NCBI GenBank assembly: GCA_001871445.1
Contig: MNVD01000004.1
Span: 1-34,269 of the forward strand
DNA from: Candidatus Magasanikbacteria bacterium CG1_02_41_34
GTDB lineage: Bacteria; Patescibacteriota; Patescibacteriia; Magasanikbacterales; UBA922
Reading direction: 5' to 3'
DNA length: 34,269 bases
Part shown: positions 1-8,704 of the stretch, piece by piece
Numbering within the stretch: the first letter of the stretch is position 1
Layout of the letters: the number at the start of each line of letters is the position of its first letter
The notes under the pieces: generated by a model
Told to the model about the DNA's origin: nothing
The model's input: only the letters and a program-made list of their open reading frames with translations
Databases searched by the model: none
Made by a program: the position numbers and the translations under genes

Positions 1-74
1 TTCACAGAGGTCTTATTCGCAAAAAAAAAGTAAAACTTATTGATGAAATTTTGAAAGGAAAACCTAAATTCTAG
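1..74 (+). CDS. IS transposase, C-terminal end (partial, cut by window start)
   Basis: The third frame is open from the window edge and ends in TAG at 72-74, giving a short basic tail that begins HRGLIRKKKVKLIDEI. The reading is supported because the stop codon lies inside a 26-bp terminal repeat that recurs in inverted orientation at 34010-34035, just upstream of a zinc-ribbon transposase start. A basic 'HRGL..' C-terminus fits the Zn-binding variant of IS256-type (IS1249-like) transposases as I remember them, but the family name is from memory. About 1 kb of the element is missing from the window. Confidence 0.6.
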   Translation, partial: HRGLIRKKKVKLIDEILKGKPKF

Positions 75-97
75 CCGACCGTTTTGTCCATTAAGTC
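72..97. repeat. Right terminal inverted repeat of the IS element
   Basis: The 26 bases starting TAGCCGACCGTTTTGTCC are the exact reverse complement of 34010-34035. The transposase stop codon sits in the first three bases, a compact arrangement typical of insertion sequences. The flank after the repeat (ACAAATGA) is only partly similar to the flank outside the other repeat (ACAAAAAA). Confidence 0.9.
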
Positions 98-303
98 ACA
101 AATGACGATATCAATGCACATCTGACAAACATTCCAGACAGTCTCACGCTCCTAAAAACAGACTACCATACAGAGACAGTACTGAAGAAAAAAACGGCAA
201 AACCTACCAACATACCTTTGTCCAAGTCGATGCAAAGGGAAATCTGATCAAAAAATGGAGCAGCAGCCCAACACTGGCCTGTATTGTAAGTGAAGTAAAA
301 TAA
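98..303 (+). pseudogene. Truncated, frameshifted gene remnant next to the IS
   Basis: Right after the IS end, one plus frame reads TNDDINAHLTNIPDSLTLLK and continues to LKKK at an A7 tract (188-194). The next frame then reads NGKTYQHTFVQVDAKGNLIK and runs to TAA at 301-303. Both halves look like real protein, and adding one A in the tract would join them. I infer the 3' end of a gene that lost its 5' part to the IS insertion and then acquired, or was mis-sequenced with, a one-base slip. I do not recognise the protein. The 62-residue ORF on the opposite strand is a shadow. Confidence 0.5.
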
Positions 304-380
304 TTTCTTACCATCATCTCGAAATAAACATGCACAAAGGCATCTAGGCATTTGCGTTTACGTTTAGGTAATAAAACCAG

Positions 381-1604
381 CTAATTCTTCGCATCATCTA
401 TCCACGTCAACAGCAACACTTTCCCCTTCTCTTCCCATTCGGTCTTGCTCAATTGCTCCATTTCAAGTACATAATCTGCAAGCAAATTTTGTCGTTCTTC
501 TGCTGTTATCAGAGTAAAATACGTGTTCATCATATTCCATCGCATCTGCTCTCGGGTCGTATCATCTTCTATCTGGAGCCACAGATCATTTTCAAATGCC
601 CATTTCAAAAATTCTTCGTCTCCATCATGTTCCTTTATGGTTGCTAACAGTTTTTGCTGAATTTCTTCCTCTGTTTGTCCAGAATAATCTACTTTTGGAA
701 GCCATTGGGAAATCTTACCGAGCGTGGACGACAAATGATCAGAAATCGTATCAGGATCATAGGGAATATCTTGCACCGTATACGCCGGTTTCATAGAAAG
801 AGAAATTTTTTCTGGATGCTTCTGAATATCCATCGCAGAGAGGACTTTTACAATTTCTTCTGCCTCACCAAATGTCAAATCTGTGCGCACCATTTTGTAT
901 ATAATGTAGTGAAATGGCGTATCAATAGCAGAAGGATTCTCTGGTACAAATTTTACCATCATCTGCTTTATAAATGTAGAGTGATTGCGTGCACGTTGTG
1001 GCTCCCCAATAGCATAACCCTGACGATTACGAAGCCATTGCAATGTCTCTGTCGTGGGGAGATCTGCCTGACGCAAAATACCAAACGTCTCTGAAAAACC
1101 AACCATCACCAGATAGTCAGCCTTTTTACCAAGAATGCGTTCAATATTCTTGATACCATATTCAAGGCCACCAAGCGCACATGAATTTGACACATAATAA
1201 TCTGTTGATGTCACCCCTTTTCCAAAAGGAAGAGGTGCATAGGTGCCGCGCGGGACCGCAATAATACTGATGCTGTCATTCTTCTTATCAATTTCAATGA
1301 ATTGGATGGCATCACAATGTCCAAATTCCTGTCCTGTCCGACTATCGAGCCCGATGAAAAGTACATGCACAATACCGTCTTCACCAAAAGGGTCTCCTGT
1401 TTCAGTAAGGTCATCAGCCTGACGAACAGCAAGGACTGCATCAATAGCAGCTTGTTGTCTTGCATGCTCTTCCCTCACTTCTCGTGATTCTTGATACCAC
1501 TCATACCCATAGACCAAAAAAGCAAAGCCTATGCAAAACAATAAAAATAAAAAAAAACTCCAAAAAATACGTGATGTACGTGTCATATATATAACATAAT
1601 CCAA
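381..1604 (-). CDS. LytR-CpsA-Psr (LCP) family protein, membrane anchored
   Basis: LCP enzymes transfer undecaprenyl-phosphate-linked glycopolymers to the cell wall or to surface glycoproteins, acting on the outer face of the membrane. The sequence shows one N-terminal membrane segment (about 14-33), then the LCP core starting at VLFIGLDSR (81-89, with the expected Asp and Arg), then VPRG (117-120) and an Arg-rich stretch LRNRQGYAIGEPQRAR (191-206) where the family has its conserved arginines. The long C-terminal tail (about 250-407) is helical and charged and I cannot assign it. The start may be the ATG six codons further in (1586), which puts basic residues before the membrane segment. It is divergent from the giant surface protein, so a role in decorating the envelope is a reasonable inference. 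Confidence 0.8.
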   Translation of the reverse strand: MDYVIYMTRTSRIFWSFFLFLLFCIGFAFLVYGYEWYQESREVREEHARQQAAIDAVLAVRQADDLTETGDPFGEDGIVHVLFIGLDSRTGQEFGHCDAIQFIEIDKKNDSISIIAVPRGTYAPLPFGKGVTSTDYYVSNSCALGGLEYGIKNIERILGKKADYLVMVGFSETFGILRQADLPTTETLQWLRNRQGYAIGEPQRARNHSTFIKQMMVKFVPENPSAIDTPFHYIIYKMVRTDLTFGEAEEIVKVLSAMDIQKHPEKISLSMKPAYTVQDIPYDPDTISDHLSSTLGKISQWLPKVDYSGQTEEEIQQKLLATIKEHDGDEEFLKWAFENDLWLQIEDDTTREQMRWNMMNTYFTLITAEERQNLLADYVLEMEQLSKTEWEEKGKVLLLTWIDDAKN

Positions 1605-1627
1605 TATCTAAAGCTACGAATATTGGT

Positions 1628-1656
1628 ACTCTACCCTAAAATGTCTTCTTGTTCAA
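1628..1656 (-). promoter_or_regulatory. Candidate promoter for the LCP gene
   Basis: On the minus strand TTGAAC (1651-1656) and TAGAGT (1628-1633) are separated by 17 nt. This would start transcription near 1621, about 17 nt before the longer start codon. Confidence 0.45.
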
Positions 1657-1694
1657 ATACAACTTATACATTGTTTAGATAATCAGGAGTGCTT

Positions 1695-1724
1695 TTGTTC
1701 AAAAAGTAGTAAACATGATATACT
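1695..1724 (+). promoter_or_regulatory. Candidate promoter for the surface protein
   Basis: TTGTTC (1695-1700) and TATACT (1719-1724) are separated by 18 nt. The implied leader to the ATG at 1839 is about 108 nt. The gene's reading frame stays open through that leader, but contains no ATG, GTG or TTG. Confidence 0.5.
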
Positions 1725-1838
1725 GACTAGACATTTCATATACGCTTACTCGGGGATATACGTAGTAGTATAAACAAACTTCTTTGTGCGAATACATTCA
1801 TTTTTTTCACTTTCAAAAAAAATACTTCCAACATCTGG

Positions 1839-4800
1839 ATGACAGTGACCATTTTAGGGATCGCTTTTTTTGCGGTTTTGATTCCACAGCTCTATGATAC
1901 GAGTATTGATGTCGCACAAGCAGGAACAGGAACTTCAGGAGATCCGTGGACAGTGTGTGCTAGTGGATGTGATTTTCTAACATTAAACTCTGCGTTTAGC
2001 GACAAAAACGTCCTCTCTGGTGCTTTCATCACGGTTGGTGCGACGTATGCTTCTTCTACTGATAGCTTCCCATTAAACTTCGGATCAAAAACGAACATGA
2101 CTGTCGATTGTCAAAACAGCGGTGCCATCATTGGGTCAGATGCAGGGAGTCAACAGATAATCGGACCTACAACCAGTTCAACAATTCAAAATTGTGCATT
2201 GAATAATGTCCTTTTATATATAGCTGGTGTCACAAATGTCTCGATAAGTGGAAATACGTTTGGCACGTCCACTACGAGCACAGTATCTATGACATCGGCT
2301 TCCACTCATATCACTATCAGCAATAACACTGGACTCCAGTATATACTAGGGAGCGGTGCTGGAACGAGTGATATTACTGTGAGTGGCAATACCATACAAA
2401 CATACAATCCAGTTGGAGATACGGCAATTGTGAATTTTTCAAATACCACAAACATAACCATGACCTCAAACACCATACAGTCTTATTATAGTGGTATCAA
2501 AAATCTTCTTTATTTTGATACAGTCACAAGCACTCTCATTCAACATAATACGTTGAACTACGAGATATCCCCATCTGTACAATTCCCAAACGGAGCTGTG
2601 TATTTGAACGATGCAGTGAGTAGCACTGTATCAGACAATGATATTATTTTAGAGTCATCCCTCGGCATTGCCAATCAAGCAAATGATGGCATCCGTGTCA
2701 TCAATACAGCAAATGGGAAAAATATAGATGCAATAATAGAACACAATACTATCTGGCTATACCAAGGGAGTCATACTGGAATCAATTTTTATGATGAAGC
2801 AGGAGGTTTATCTGGAGATATTACCATCACTGCAAATTATAATATTTTTTATAATGCGTCGAGTACAGCAAGTCTTGGAAACGGATTTCAGACAACTAAA
2901 AATAATGTCGGCGCGACGTTTACCCTTACAAATGACTATAACGGATATTATTCTGTTGGTACGCAGATTCAGGACAATACCAGCGATGGCTTCAGCCCGA
3001 CTGTCGGCAGTAATGCACTGACAAGCAATCCATATTTCAAACTCAGTGATGCAAGTAGTAGCAATGATACCGAACTTGCTCCATTTAGTTTGTACCTCGA
3101 TGTAAATGGAACGACTGACATAGGTAACTATAGCGTAGCACGTGGGTCATCGTTTACAGTAGACGACGACTGTACTATTGACTATTCCACATGCCACGCA
3201 ACATCTACAAATGTCATTGCGGCAACAGCAGCAACCAACGATACATGGACACTCGCAGCCGGTACCTATAACAATTTTGCCATGACAACGACCAGCAGAC
3301 GTACAGGATCAGTGACCATAGACGGAGCTGGCGCGAGTACTATTATTTCAAATGCATCCGCAAGCCCTATCAAACTCACAGGTCTCGCTAGCATGACTAT
3401 ACAAGATGTGGTGGTACAAGATGCAACGAGCGCAGCATCATCATACACATGGACAGGATTAAGTTTTGATTATGGTGGAACATCATACAATCAAACACTC
3501 GCACTAGAATTCCCTTCTGATGGATACGCTATTTTAGTAGAAACAGATTGTAATATTAATAATCTTGTCACCTTTATGCCACCAAGTAATGGGAATGACG
3601 TAACATCATACCTTGGCATGGGAACAGATGACTATCATATTGCACTCACCACAGTGTTTGGCTCTCCTGTAACAATGATTGTACCGAGTAGTGTTGCGGC
3701 TAATCAGACTGCCTTTGAGACCCTCACAGATTGTATTGTACCAGCAGCATGGGTACAGAATGCCTTTGCACAATCAGGCGGAGCTTATACATATGACAGT
3801 GCCACGTTTGCAAGTGCAAGTATTACAGTTACTTCTGGTTATACAAACCCACCTGCCCTCGCACAGGTGAGTAGTCCTATTGCTGGTATTCAACTCATTG
3901 ATACCGCGAACACAACGATTACCAATGTTACATCGACAAACAATCTCTACGGAATATCACTCGAAGGAACAGCAGCAACTACAGTGATTTCAGATAGCGC
4001 CATCACGAACTCTACCCAATATGATATCTATAGTGATTCCACGAACGACAATACATTAAAAAATGTTGGCTTCACACGAGCATCCAGTACGATCACTGGC
4101 ACAGGAAATATCAATGTCCAATTCAAAACGCGTGCACTCATACAAAATACGAGCTTTGCACCTCTTAGTGGTGTAGGACTTACGTTTACCTCTGACGATA
4201 TAAGCCAAACATATAGCGCCACAACGACGGATACAGGATACACTGCGTATTCAGGATATCTTTCGGCATTTACCATGACATCTTCCTCGATAGCGTCAAA
4301 CAACGGTGGGTTCAATCCATACGCTGTGAGTGTTAGTGCAAGCAGTACGTATGCAGCGACATCTACGTCGTTTACTCTTGACACAAAAAATGAAACAATT
4401 ACTCTCACCATGATCGGACCACCTAATACGCCAACCATAAGTAGCTTTTCAAACACAACAACAAGCATTCAAATAAATTGGGGCTCTATATCAGACGCCA
4501 CGTATTACACCGTATCTTCTACAGTACCAGGCTACACCTCTGTCACAACAACAAATACAAATCTCAGTTATACAGGACTTGATCCAGCAACAACCTATTA
4601 TTTTCAAATAAAAAGCACAAATGATATAAACTTGAGTAGTAGCTTTTCTTCTGTTACATCAACAATCACAGACACACCAGCCGCGCTTGCACCGCCGACA
4701 GTCAGTGGATTTAGTAATACCACTACAAGTATCCAAATCTCGTGGACAACTGTGACTGGGGCAACGTACTACACAGTATCGTCTACCGTACCAGGATTCA

Positions 4801-7016
4801 CCTCTGTTACAACAACAAACACGAATTACACCTACACAGATCTTGATCCTGCGACAACATATTATTTCCAAACACAAACACGTGATGCATATACTCAAGA
4901 TGGGAGCTTCTCTTCTGTCACATCAACGATTACAGACACACCTGCAGCACTTGCAGGACCGACGATTACATCTTTTACAAATTCAACATCGACAATTCAA
5001 GTATCATGGTCCGCGGTGACTGGCGCATCGTATTATACTGTTTCTTCAACAGTCACTGGATACGAGACAGTGACCACCACCAATACAAATTATACATATA
5101 CAGGTCTTGATGCGCTCACTGTATATTCGTTCCAAACACAAACAGGTGACGTCTATTCTCAAGATGGAAGCTTCTCTTCCGTGACGTCAACGATCACTGA
5201 CAATCATGCAACCCCGAGTGCACCGACTAGTTTTGCAACTTCTACCATTACGAGTACGACCATTGCCATGACGTGGACTGATGCAAGTAATAACGAAACA
5301 GGATTTTTGCTTGACTATACATCCAGTACCTTCCCAGGTGTCACATCTAGCCTGGCAATAGATAGTACGAGCAAAACAACATCAGCGCTCATGCCAAATA
5401 CCGCGTATACATTCCGACTACGTTCAGAAAATTATACAGTGGCATCAAACTATGTCACGAGTTCTGCAATCTACACGAATCCAGCGACTCCCCTGTCAAC
5501 AACACTCTCTTCAAACGGGCAGACCAGTATGTTGATTTCATGGGGAGCACATAGCAATCCTTCGACAACAGTATATGAAGTCTATAACGTCACTGATGCA
5601 GAAGTAGTCACTACCACAACACAAACATCAGCATACGCAACAGGATTGGCAGCAAATACGTCATACCAATTTGCAGTGAGCTCACAATATTTGAGTGATA
5701 GCGCAACATATACATCGTATACAACATCATCAGTAGCATCGACAGATGCCATAAGTTCTTCAATAACGATGACACTTCCTATCGGATCATCATCCACGTT
5801 CCAACTCGCAGAAGGTGGAGATACACATACTGCGACAGTTGATAGTATCGCAGATGGTGTTGCGACACTCACGATTCAAACGACTCCAGTGGTGGTGAGT
5901 GGTTCTACTGGAGAATCAGATACTATTGACTCAGATGGAGATGGCAATGATGATCTCCAGATCACCTATGATAGTGTCGGATCAACCAGTGTTGATTTTA
6001 CTCTTGCGTCATATACTCCACCGTCATCAGGTAGTTCTGGTAGTAGTGGCGGGGCATCTGTGATTACAAAAAATGCCCCACAAACAACAGATGGACATAC
6101 CATTACAGCATCATCAATGCATATCAATAACGATAGTGCAAACACGAATACACAAACAATCGCAGTGACATTTGACCAAAATACGGCGTCTCTCATTGCA
6201 CTCTCAACAGATGCAACGTTTGCAGATGCCACATATATGCCTGCAACCCAAACATACAATATAAGCTTATCAAACGCCTATGGAACATATACGGTCTATG
6301 CAAAATTACGTTCATCAGCAGGTGGCATTACCGTACTCTCAAAACAAATTACATATACCTCAAAAGAAATAATCAACGACACCACACAGCAACCAACAGA
6401 TACTTCATCAAACACATGTATTCTCAAAGACGGAAAACCATACAAGAGCCCACGTTCTTCAGCAGTCTACTACGTCACAGATGCTTGTACAAAACGCCCA
6501 TTCCAAACAGCCGCACGCTACTTTGAATATTTCCTTTCTTGGGACAATGTAACAGTGGTCAACGCAAATGTGTTGAGTGCTGTCGCAACTGACCCTGCGG
6601 GATATATGCCACATGGGCAGTTCTACACCCCGCTTGTCGATAGCATTCTCAAGGCCACAACTGATCCAAACGTATATATCTTCTCAGGAAATTCCCTTCA
6701 CTGGATAGTATCTGAAACAGTCTTCAATACACTTGGATATGCCTGGAACAACATTGAACATGTCGGGGCATCCATACTTGCACGATTCACACGCGGTGAA
6801 GACATTACACGAAATCACCTCCGACCAAACGGGACACTCATCAAATATGACTACTCCCCTCGCGTATATGTGATTGAGAAAGATCCGCAAGATAGTACAC
6901 TCCAAGTCAAACGATGGATCTCTACGGAAGATACGTTTGCCTCACTTCACTACCACTGGCAAAATATTATCACCATAAACGAAGCAGAGATGTATTCAAA
7001 TGGCACAACACTCTAA
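1839..7016 (+). CDS. Giant secreted/surface protein: beta-helix, FN3 repeats and Patescibacteria-type C-terminal domain
   Basis: The protein has 1725 residues. A hydrophobic N-terminus (about 3-20) ending in DVAQAG looks like a signal peptide. Residues about 60-420 are rich in short 'I..N.I' turns (SGNTF, SNNTGL, SGNTI, TSNTI) typical of right-handed parallel beta-helix repeats, with a second such block near 690-760. Three 88-residue fibronectin III repeats follow (about 865-1128), then two more divergent FN3-like units (about 1130-1300). An Asp-rich DSDGDGNDD calcium-type loop (about 1366-1374) precedes a Ser/Gly linker (PSSGSSGSSGG). The last ~200 residues (from about 1520) carry repeated 'K..DPxVY...L.WI' elements that I recognise from other Patescibacteria surface proteins. 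Composition is very rich in Thr and Ser. The likely role is adhesion or polysaccharide binding. ATG 1839 has no clear ribosome binding site, so a non-ATG start upstream is possible. Confidence 0.85.
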   Translation: MTVTILGIAFFAVLIPQLYDTSIDVAQAGTGTSGDPWTVCASGCDFLTLNSAFSDKNVLSGAFITVGATYASSTDSFPLNFGSKTNMTVDCQNSGAIIGSDAGSQQIIGPTTSSTIQNCALNNVLLYIAGVTNVSISGNTFGTSTTSTVSMTSASTHITISNNTGLQYILGSGAGTSDITVSGNTIQTYNPVGDTAIVNFSNTTNITMTSNTIQSYYSGIKNLLYFDTVTSTLIQHNTLNYEISPSVQFPNGAVYLNDAVSSTVSDNDIILESSLGIANQANDGIRVINTANGKNIDAIIEHNTIWLYQGSHTGINFYDEAGGLSGDITITANYNIFYNASSTASLGNGFQTTKNNVGATFTLTNDYNGYYSVGTQIQDNTSDGFSPTVGSNALTSNPYFKLSDASSSNDTELAPFSLYLDVNGTTDIGNYSVARGSSFTVDDDCTIDYSTCHATSTNVIAATAATNDTWTLAAGTYNNFAMTTTSRRTGSVTIDGAGASTIISNASASPIKLTGLASMTIQDVVVQDATSAASSYTWTGLSFDYGGTSYNQTLALEFPSDGYAILVETDCNINNLVTFMPPSNGNDVTSYLGMGTDDYHIALTTVFGSPVTMIVPSSVAANQTAFETLTDCIVPAAWVQNAFAQSGGAYTYDSATFASASITVTSGYTNPPALAQVSSPIAGIQLIDTANTTITNVTSTNNLYGISLEGTAATTVISDSAITNSTQYDIYSDSTNDNTLKNVGFTRASSTITGTGNINVQFKTRALIQNTSFAPLSGVGLTFTSDDISQTYSATTTDTGYTAYSGYLSAFTMTSSSIASNNGGFNPYAVSVSASSTYAATSTSFTLDTKNETITLTMIGPPNTPTISSFSNTTTSIQINWGSISDATYYTVSSTVPGYTSVTTTNTNLSYTGLDPATTYYFQIKSTNDINLSSSFSSVTSTITDTPAALAPPTVSGFSNTTTSIQISWTTVTGATYYTVSSTVPGFTSVTTTNTNYTYTDLDPATTYYFQTQTRDAYTQDGSFSSVTSTITDTPAALAGPTITSFTNSTSTIQVSWSAVTGASYYTVSSTVTGYETVTTTNTNYTYTGLDALTVYSFQTQTGDVYSQDGSFSSVTSTITDNHATPSAPTSFATSTITSTTIAMTWTDASNNETGFLLDYTSSTFPGVTSSLAIDSTSKTTSALMPNTAYTFRLRSENYTVASNYVTSSAIYTNPATPLSTTLSSNGQTSMLISWGAHSNPSTTVYEVYNVTDAEVVTTTTQTSAYATGLAANTSYQFAVSSQYLSDSATYTSYTTSSVASTDAISSSITMTLPIGSSSTFQLAEGGDTHTATVDSIADGVATLTIQTTPVVVSGSTGESDTIDSDGDGNDDLQITYDSVGSTSVDFTLASYTPPSSGSSGSSGGASVITKNAPQTTDGHTITASSMHINNDSANTNTQTIAVTFDQNTASLIALSTDATFADATYMPATQTYNISLSNAYGTYTVYAKLRSSAGGITVLSKQITYTSKEIINDTTQQPTDTSSNTCILKDGKPYKSPRSSAVYYVTDACTKRPFQTAARYFEYFLSWDNVTVVNANVLSAVATDPAGYMPHGQFYTPLVDSILKATTDPNVYIFSGNSLHWIVSETVFNTLGYAWNNIEHVGASILARFTRGEDITRNHLRPNGTLIKYDYSPRVYVIEKDPQDSTLQVKRWISTEDTFASLHYHWQNIITINEAEMYSNGTTL
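4431..5222 (+). repeat. Three tandem 264-bp FN3-coding repeats
   Basis: The units 4431-4694, 4695-4958 and 4959-5222 each begin CC(A/G)AC and encode 88 residues with TYYTVSSTV or YYTVSSTV and a TTTNTN(L/Y) strand. The period is exactly 264 bp and in frame. Nucleotide divergence between units, mostly silent, indicates old duplication rather than an assembly error. Confidence 0.9.
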
Positions 7017-7049
7017 AAAAAACATCGGTATATACCGATGTTTTTTTCT
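7013..7049. terminator. Bidirectional rho-independent terminator
   Basis: The perfect stem AACATCGGTA/TACCGATGTT (7021-7042) is preceded by A-rich and followed by T-rich sequence. It lies between the convergent surface-protein gene and the copper cluster and can serve both. Confidence 0.9.
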
Positions 7050-7062
7050 TCTCATCAGAATG

Positions 7063-7278
7063 CTACACAATAGAATATGTTTCCATTGTATTGATGATAG
7101 AAATTATTTTTTCTTCATCATTTGAAGTCACAGTTTCTGCAAGTTGCAACTCTCCAATATTCTCTGGCTTGAGTGTGATGTCGACGACACTATCACCAAG
7201 CCCAGCATCTTCGAGTTCCATCATAATAAGTTTTTTGCATGCATCACAATGCATGCCTTGTACCGTCAGCGTGGTCAT
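7063..7278 (-). CDS. Heavy-metal-associated (HMA) domain protein, CopZ-like copper chaperone
   Basis: This 71-residue protein is a single HMA domain with the metal-binding loop GMHCDAC at residues 8-14. Such proteins carry Cu(I) between the cytoplasm and the N-terminal domain of CopA-type ATPases. It is the last gene of the minus-strand copper cluster, 13 nt after the HMA/cupredoxin fusion gene. The C-terminal half is acidic and somewhat divergent (ETVTSNDEEK), and two other HMA loops are encoded upstream in the same operon. Metal specificity cannot be proved from sequence, but the context argues for copper. Confidence 0.8.
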   Translation of the reverse strand: MTTLTVQGMHCDACKKLIMMELEDAGLGDSVVDITLKPENIGELQLAETVTSNDEEKIISIINTMETYSIV

Positions 7279-7291
7279 ATAGTTTCTGTTA

Positions 7292-8701
7292 TTACTGAAT
7301 ATGAAGTGTTATAGGAGCGACCATCCCCATAGCACAGGTTATTTTATAGGTACCTTTTTTGGGAGATCCCAGATCAATGGTATTTTGCCCTGGTTGTAAT
7401 TGTACAAATCCATTGATAAGTCCCCGTGCTGACAACGAAATACCACATCCTTGCATCCCCTGATTGTCAACAAGTAGTGTTGTCGGTACACCTGCCTGAA
7501 TAGTTGAAGGACTCGTAAATGTATACTCGAATCCCTTTGCAATCATCGTGACAACTTGTACTCCTTGTGGATTTCGAACTACTTTTATATTTGTACGATC
7601 TGTCACCGACGCTTTTGCGAAGACGTCACTCACACTAGGTATACCAAGAACATTGAATTGTCCATTGATATTATAGGCTGCAAAAATAACAAGGACAATT
7701 CCTGCATAAAATGAAAAGATCCTCCCACGCTTTGGATTTTTAGATCCTTTCACCGTTGCCATACCAATAAACAAAAGCGGAATCATAGTTCCAAACACAA
7801 ACATGCCAAGCATCATCGCTCCTTGCACAGCACTTCCAGAGGTAAGAGCAATACCTTGTGCAATGAGTGTAAATCCACAAGGCAGAAGTACTGTTCCAGC
7901 CCCAATAGCAAAAGGGAGTTGATTTCCTGCTGTTTGCTGTGTGCCTGCAATACGTCGAGTGATAAACTTTGGCATGCGTATCTGACATCGTTCCGCCCAT
8001 TTCACACCAGCCATCTGAAGACCAATAAGAAGCATAACACCTGAGACCAAGATAGTGATTGTTGCAAAGATAGTCACATTTCCAAGCCCAACCGCTTTCC
8101 CTATTGAACCGAGTACTCCGCCAAAGAGGGTATAGGCAAACAGTCGACCACCATGAAAATAAAAATGTGGAACCATCTTTTTTCCCATACTGGCATCATA
8201 TCCGTATCTATCATTCCAATTTTTTGAGAGTGAAAGAAGAATACCACCCACAAGTGCTGCACAACTCGATGCACCAGCGACAAGTCCAAACAGAAAGAAT
8301 ACTCCAAGTGATGACTGTTCACTCAAACTCACATATTGCGCAATACCAGATCGTTCGATAAGATATAATACAAAAAATACAGCGGCCACTTGAGCAAGAA
8401 TGACAATCTTTTTTTTCAGAATATGCATATCCATTTGAATGCCCTTCCCTTCTACCACGTACAACCACGGTTCTTTTTTTTCTACCTGTTTTGTTTCTGA
8501 AAACGTATATCCATCAGACTGAAACCAGGTATTCAATTCATTTGTTCGTGGCATTCTACCATCACACTCTACGCGCAACGTTCCATTGCCAAGTGATGCA
8601 TCCGCAGCCTTTACTCCCTTTTCCTTCAATACTCTTTTTTCTATCAAGAGTTCACAGGATGCACAGTGCATGCCTGCAATATAATATATTTTTTCTTGCA
8701 T
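7292..8701 (-). CDS. HMA - DsbD/SafE-like membrane domain - cupredoxin fusion protein
   Basis: The 469 residues comprise three parts. Residues 1-70 are an HMA domain with GMHCASC (10-16). Residues about 105-360 hold seven or so membrane segments of the sulfite-exporter/DsbD-like 'UreH-type' family (G-A-S-S-C-A-A-L-V-G-G motif, then LLPCGFTLIAQGIAL). Residues about 375-469 form a cupredoxin-like domain with QGCGISL and a terminal TCAMGM loop that could bind copper. This three-part layout is known in bacterial copper clusters. Its gene lies 3 nt after copA, so it is co-translated or coupled. The likely role is copper handling across the membrane, with the cupredoxin on the outside. The transported substrate is not established. 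Confidence 0.8.
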   Translation of the reverse strand: MQEKIYYIAGMHCASCELLIEKRVLKEKGVKAADASLGNGTLRVECDGRMPRTNELNTWFQSDGYTFSETKQVEKKEPWLYVVEGKGIQMDMHILKKKIVILAQVAAVFFVLYLIERSGIAQYVSLSEQSSLGVFFLFGLVAGASSCAALVGGILLSLSKNWNDRYGYDASMGKKMVPHFYFHGGRLFAYTLFGGVLGSIGKAVGLGNVTIFATITILVSGVMLLIGLQMAGVKWAERCQIRMPKFITRRIAGTQQTAGNQLPFAIGAGTVLLPCGFTLIAQGIALTSGSAVQGAMMLGMFVFGTMIPLLFIGMATVKGSKNPKRGRIFSFYAGIVLVIFAAYNINGQFNVLGIPSVSDVFAKASVTDRTNIKVVRNPQGVQVVTMIAKGFEYTFTSPSTIQAGVPTTLLVDNQGMQGCGISLSARGLINGFVQLQPGQNTIDLGSPKKGTYKITCAMGMVAPITLHIQ

Positions 8702-8704
8702 ACA

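Noticed and set aside
654-1094. 146-residue plus-strand ORF
   Set aside because: It is antisense to the LCP core, which is clearly the coding strand.
4431-5222. Regular repeats considered as a CRISPR-like array
   Set aside because: The 264-bp units are coding FN3 domains in frame, without spacers.
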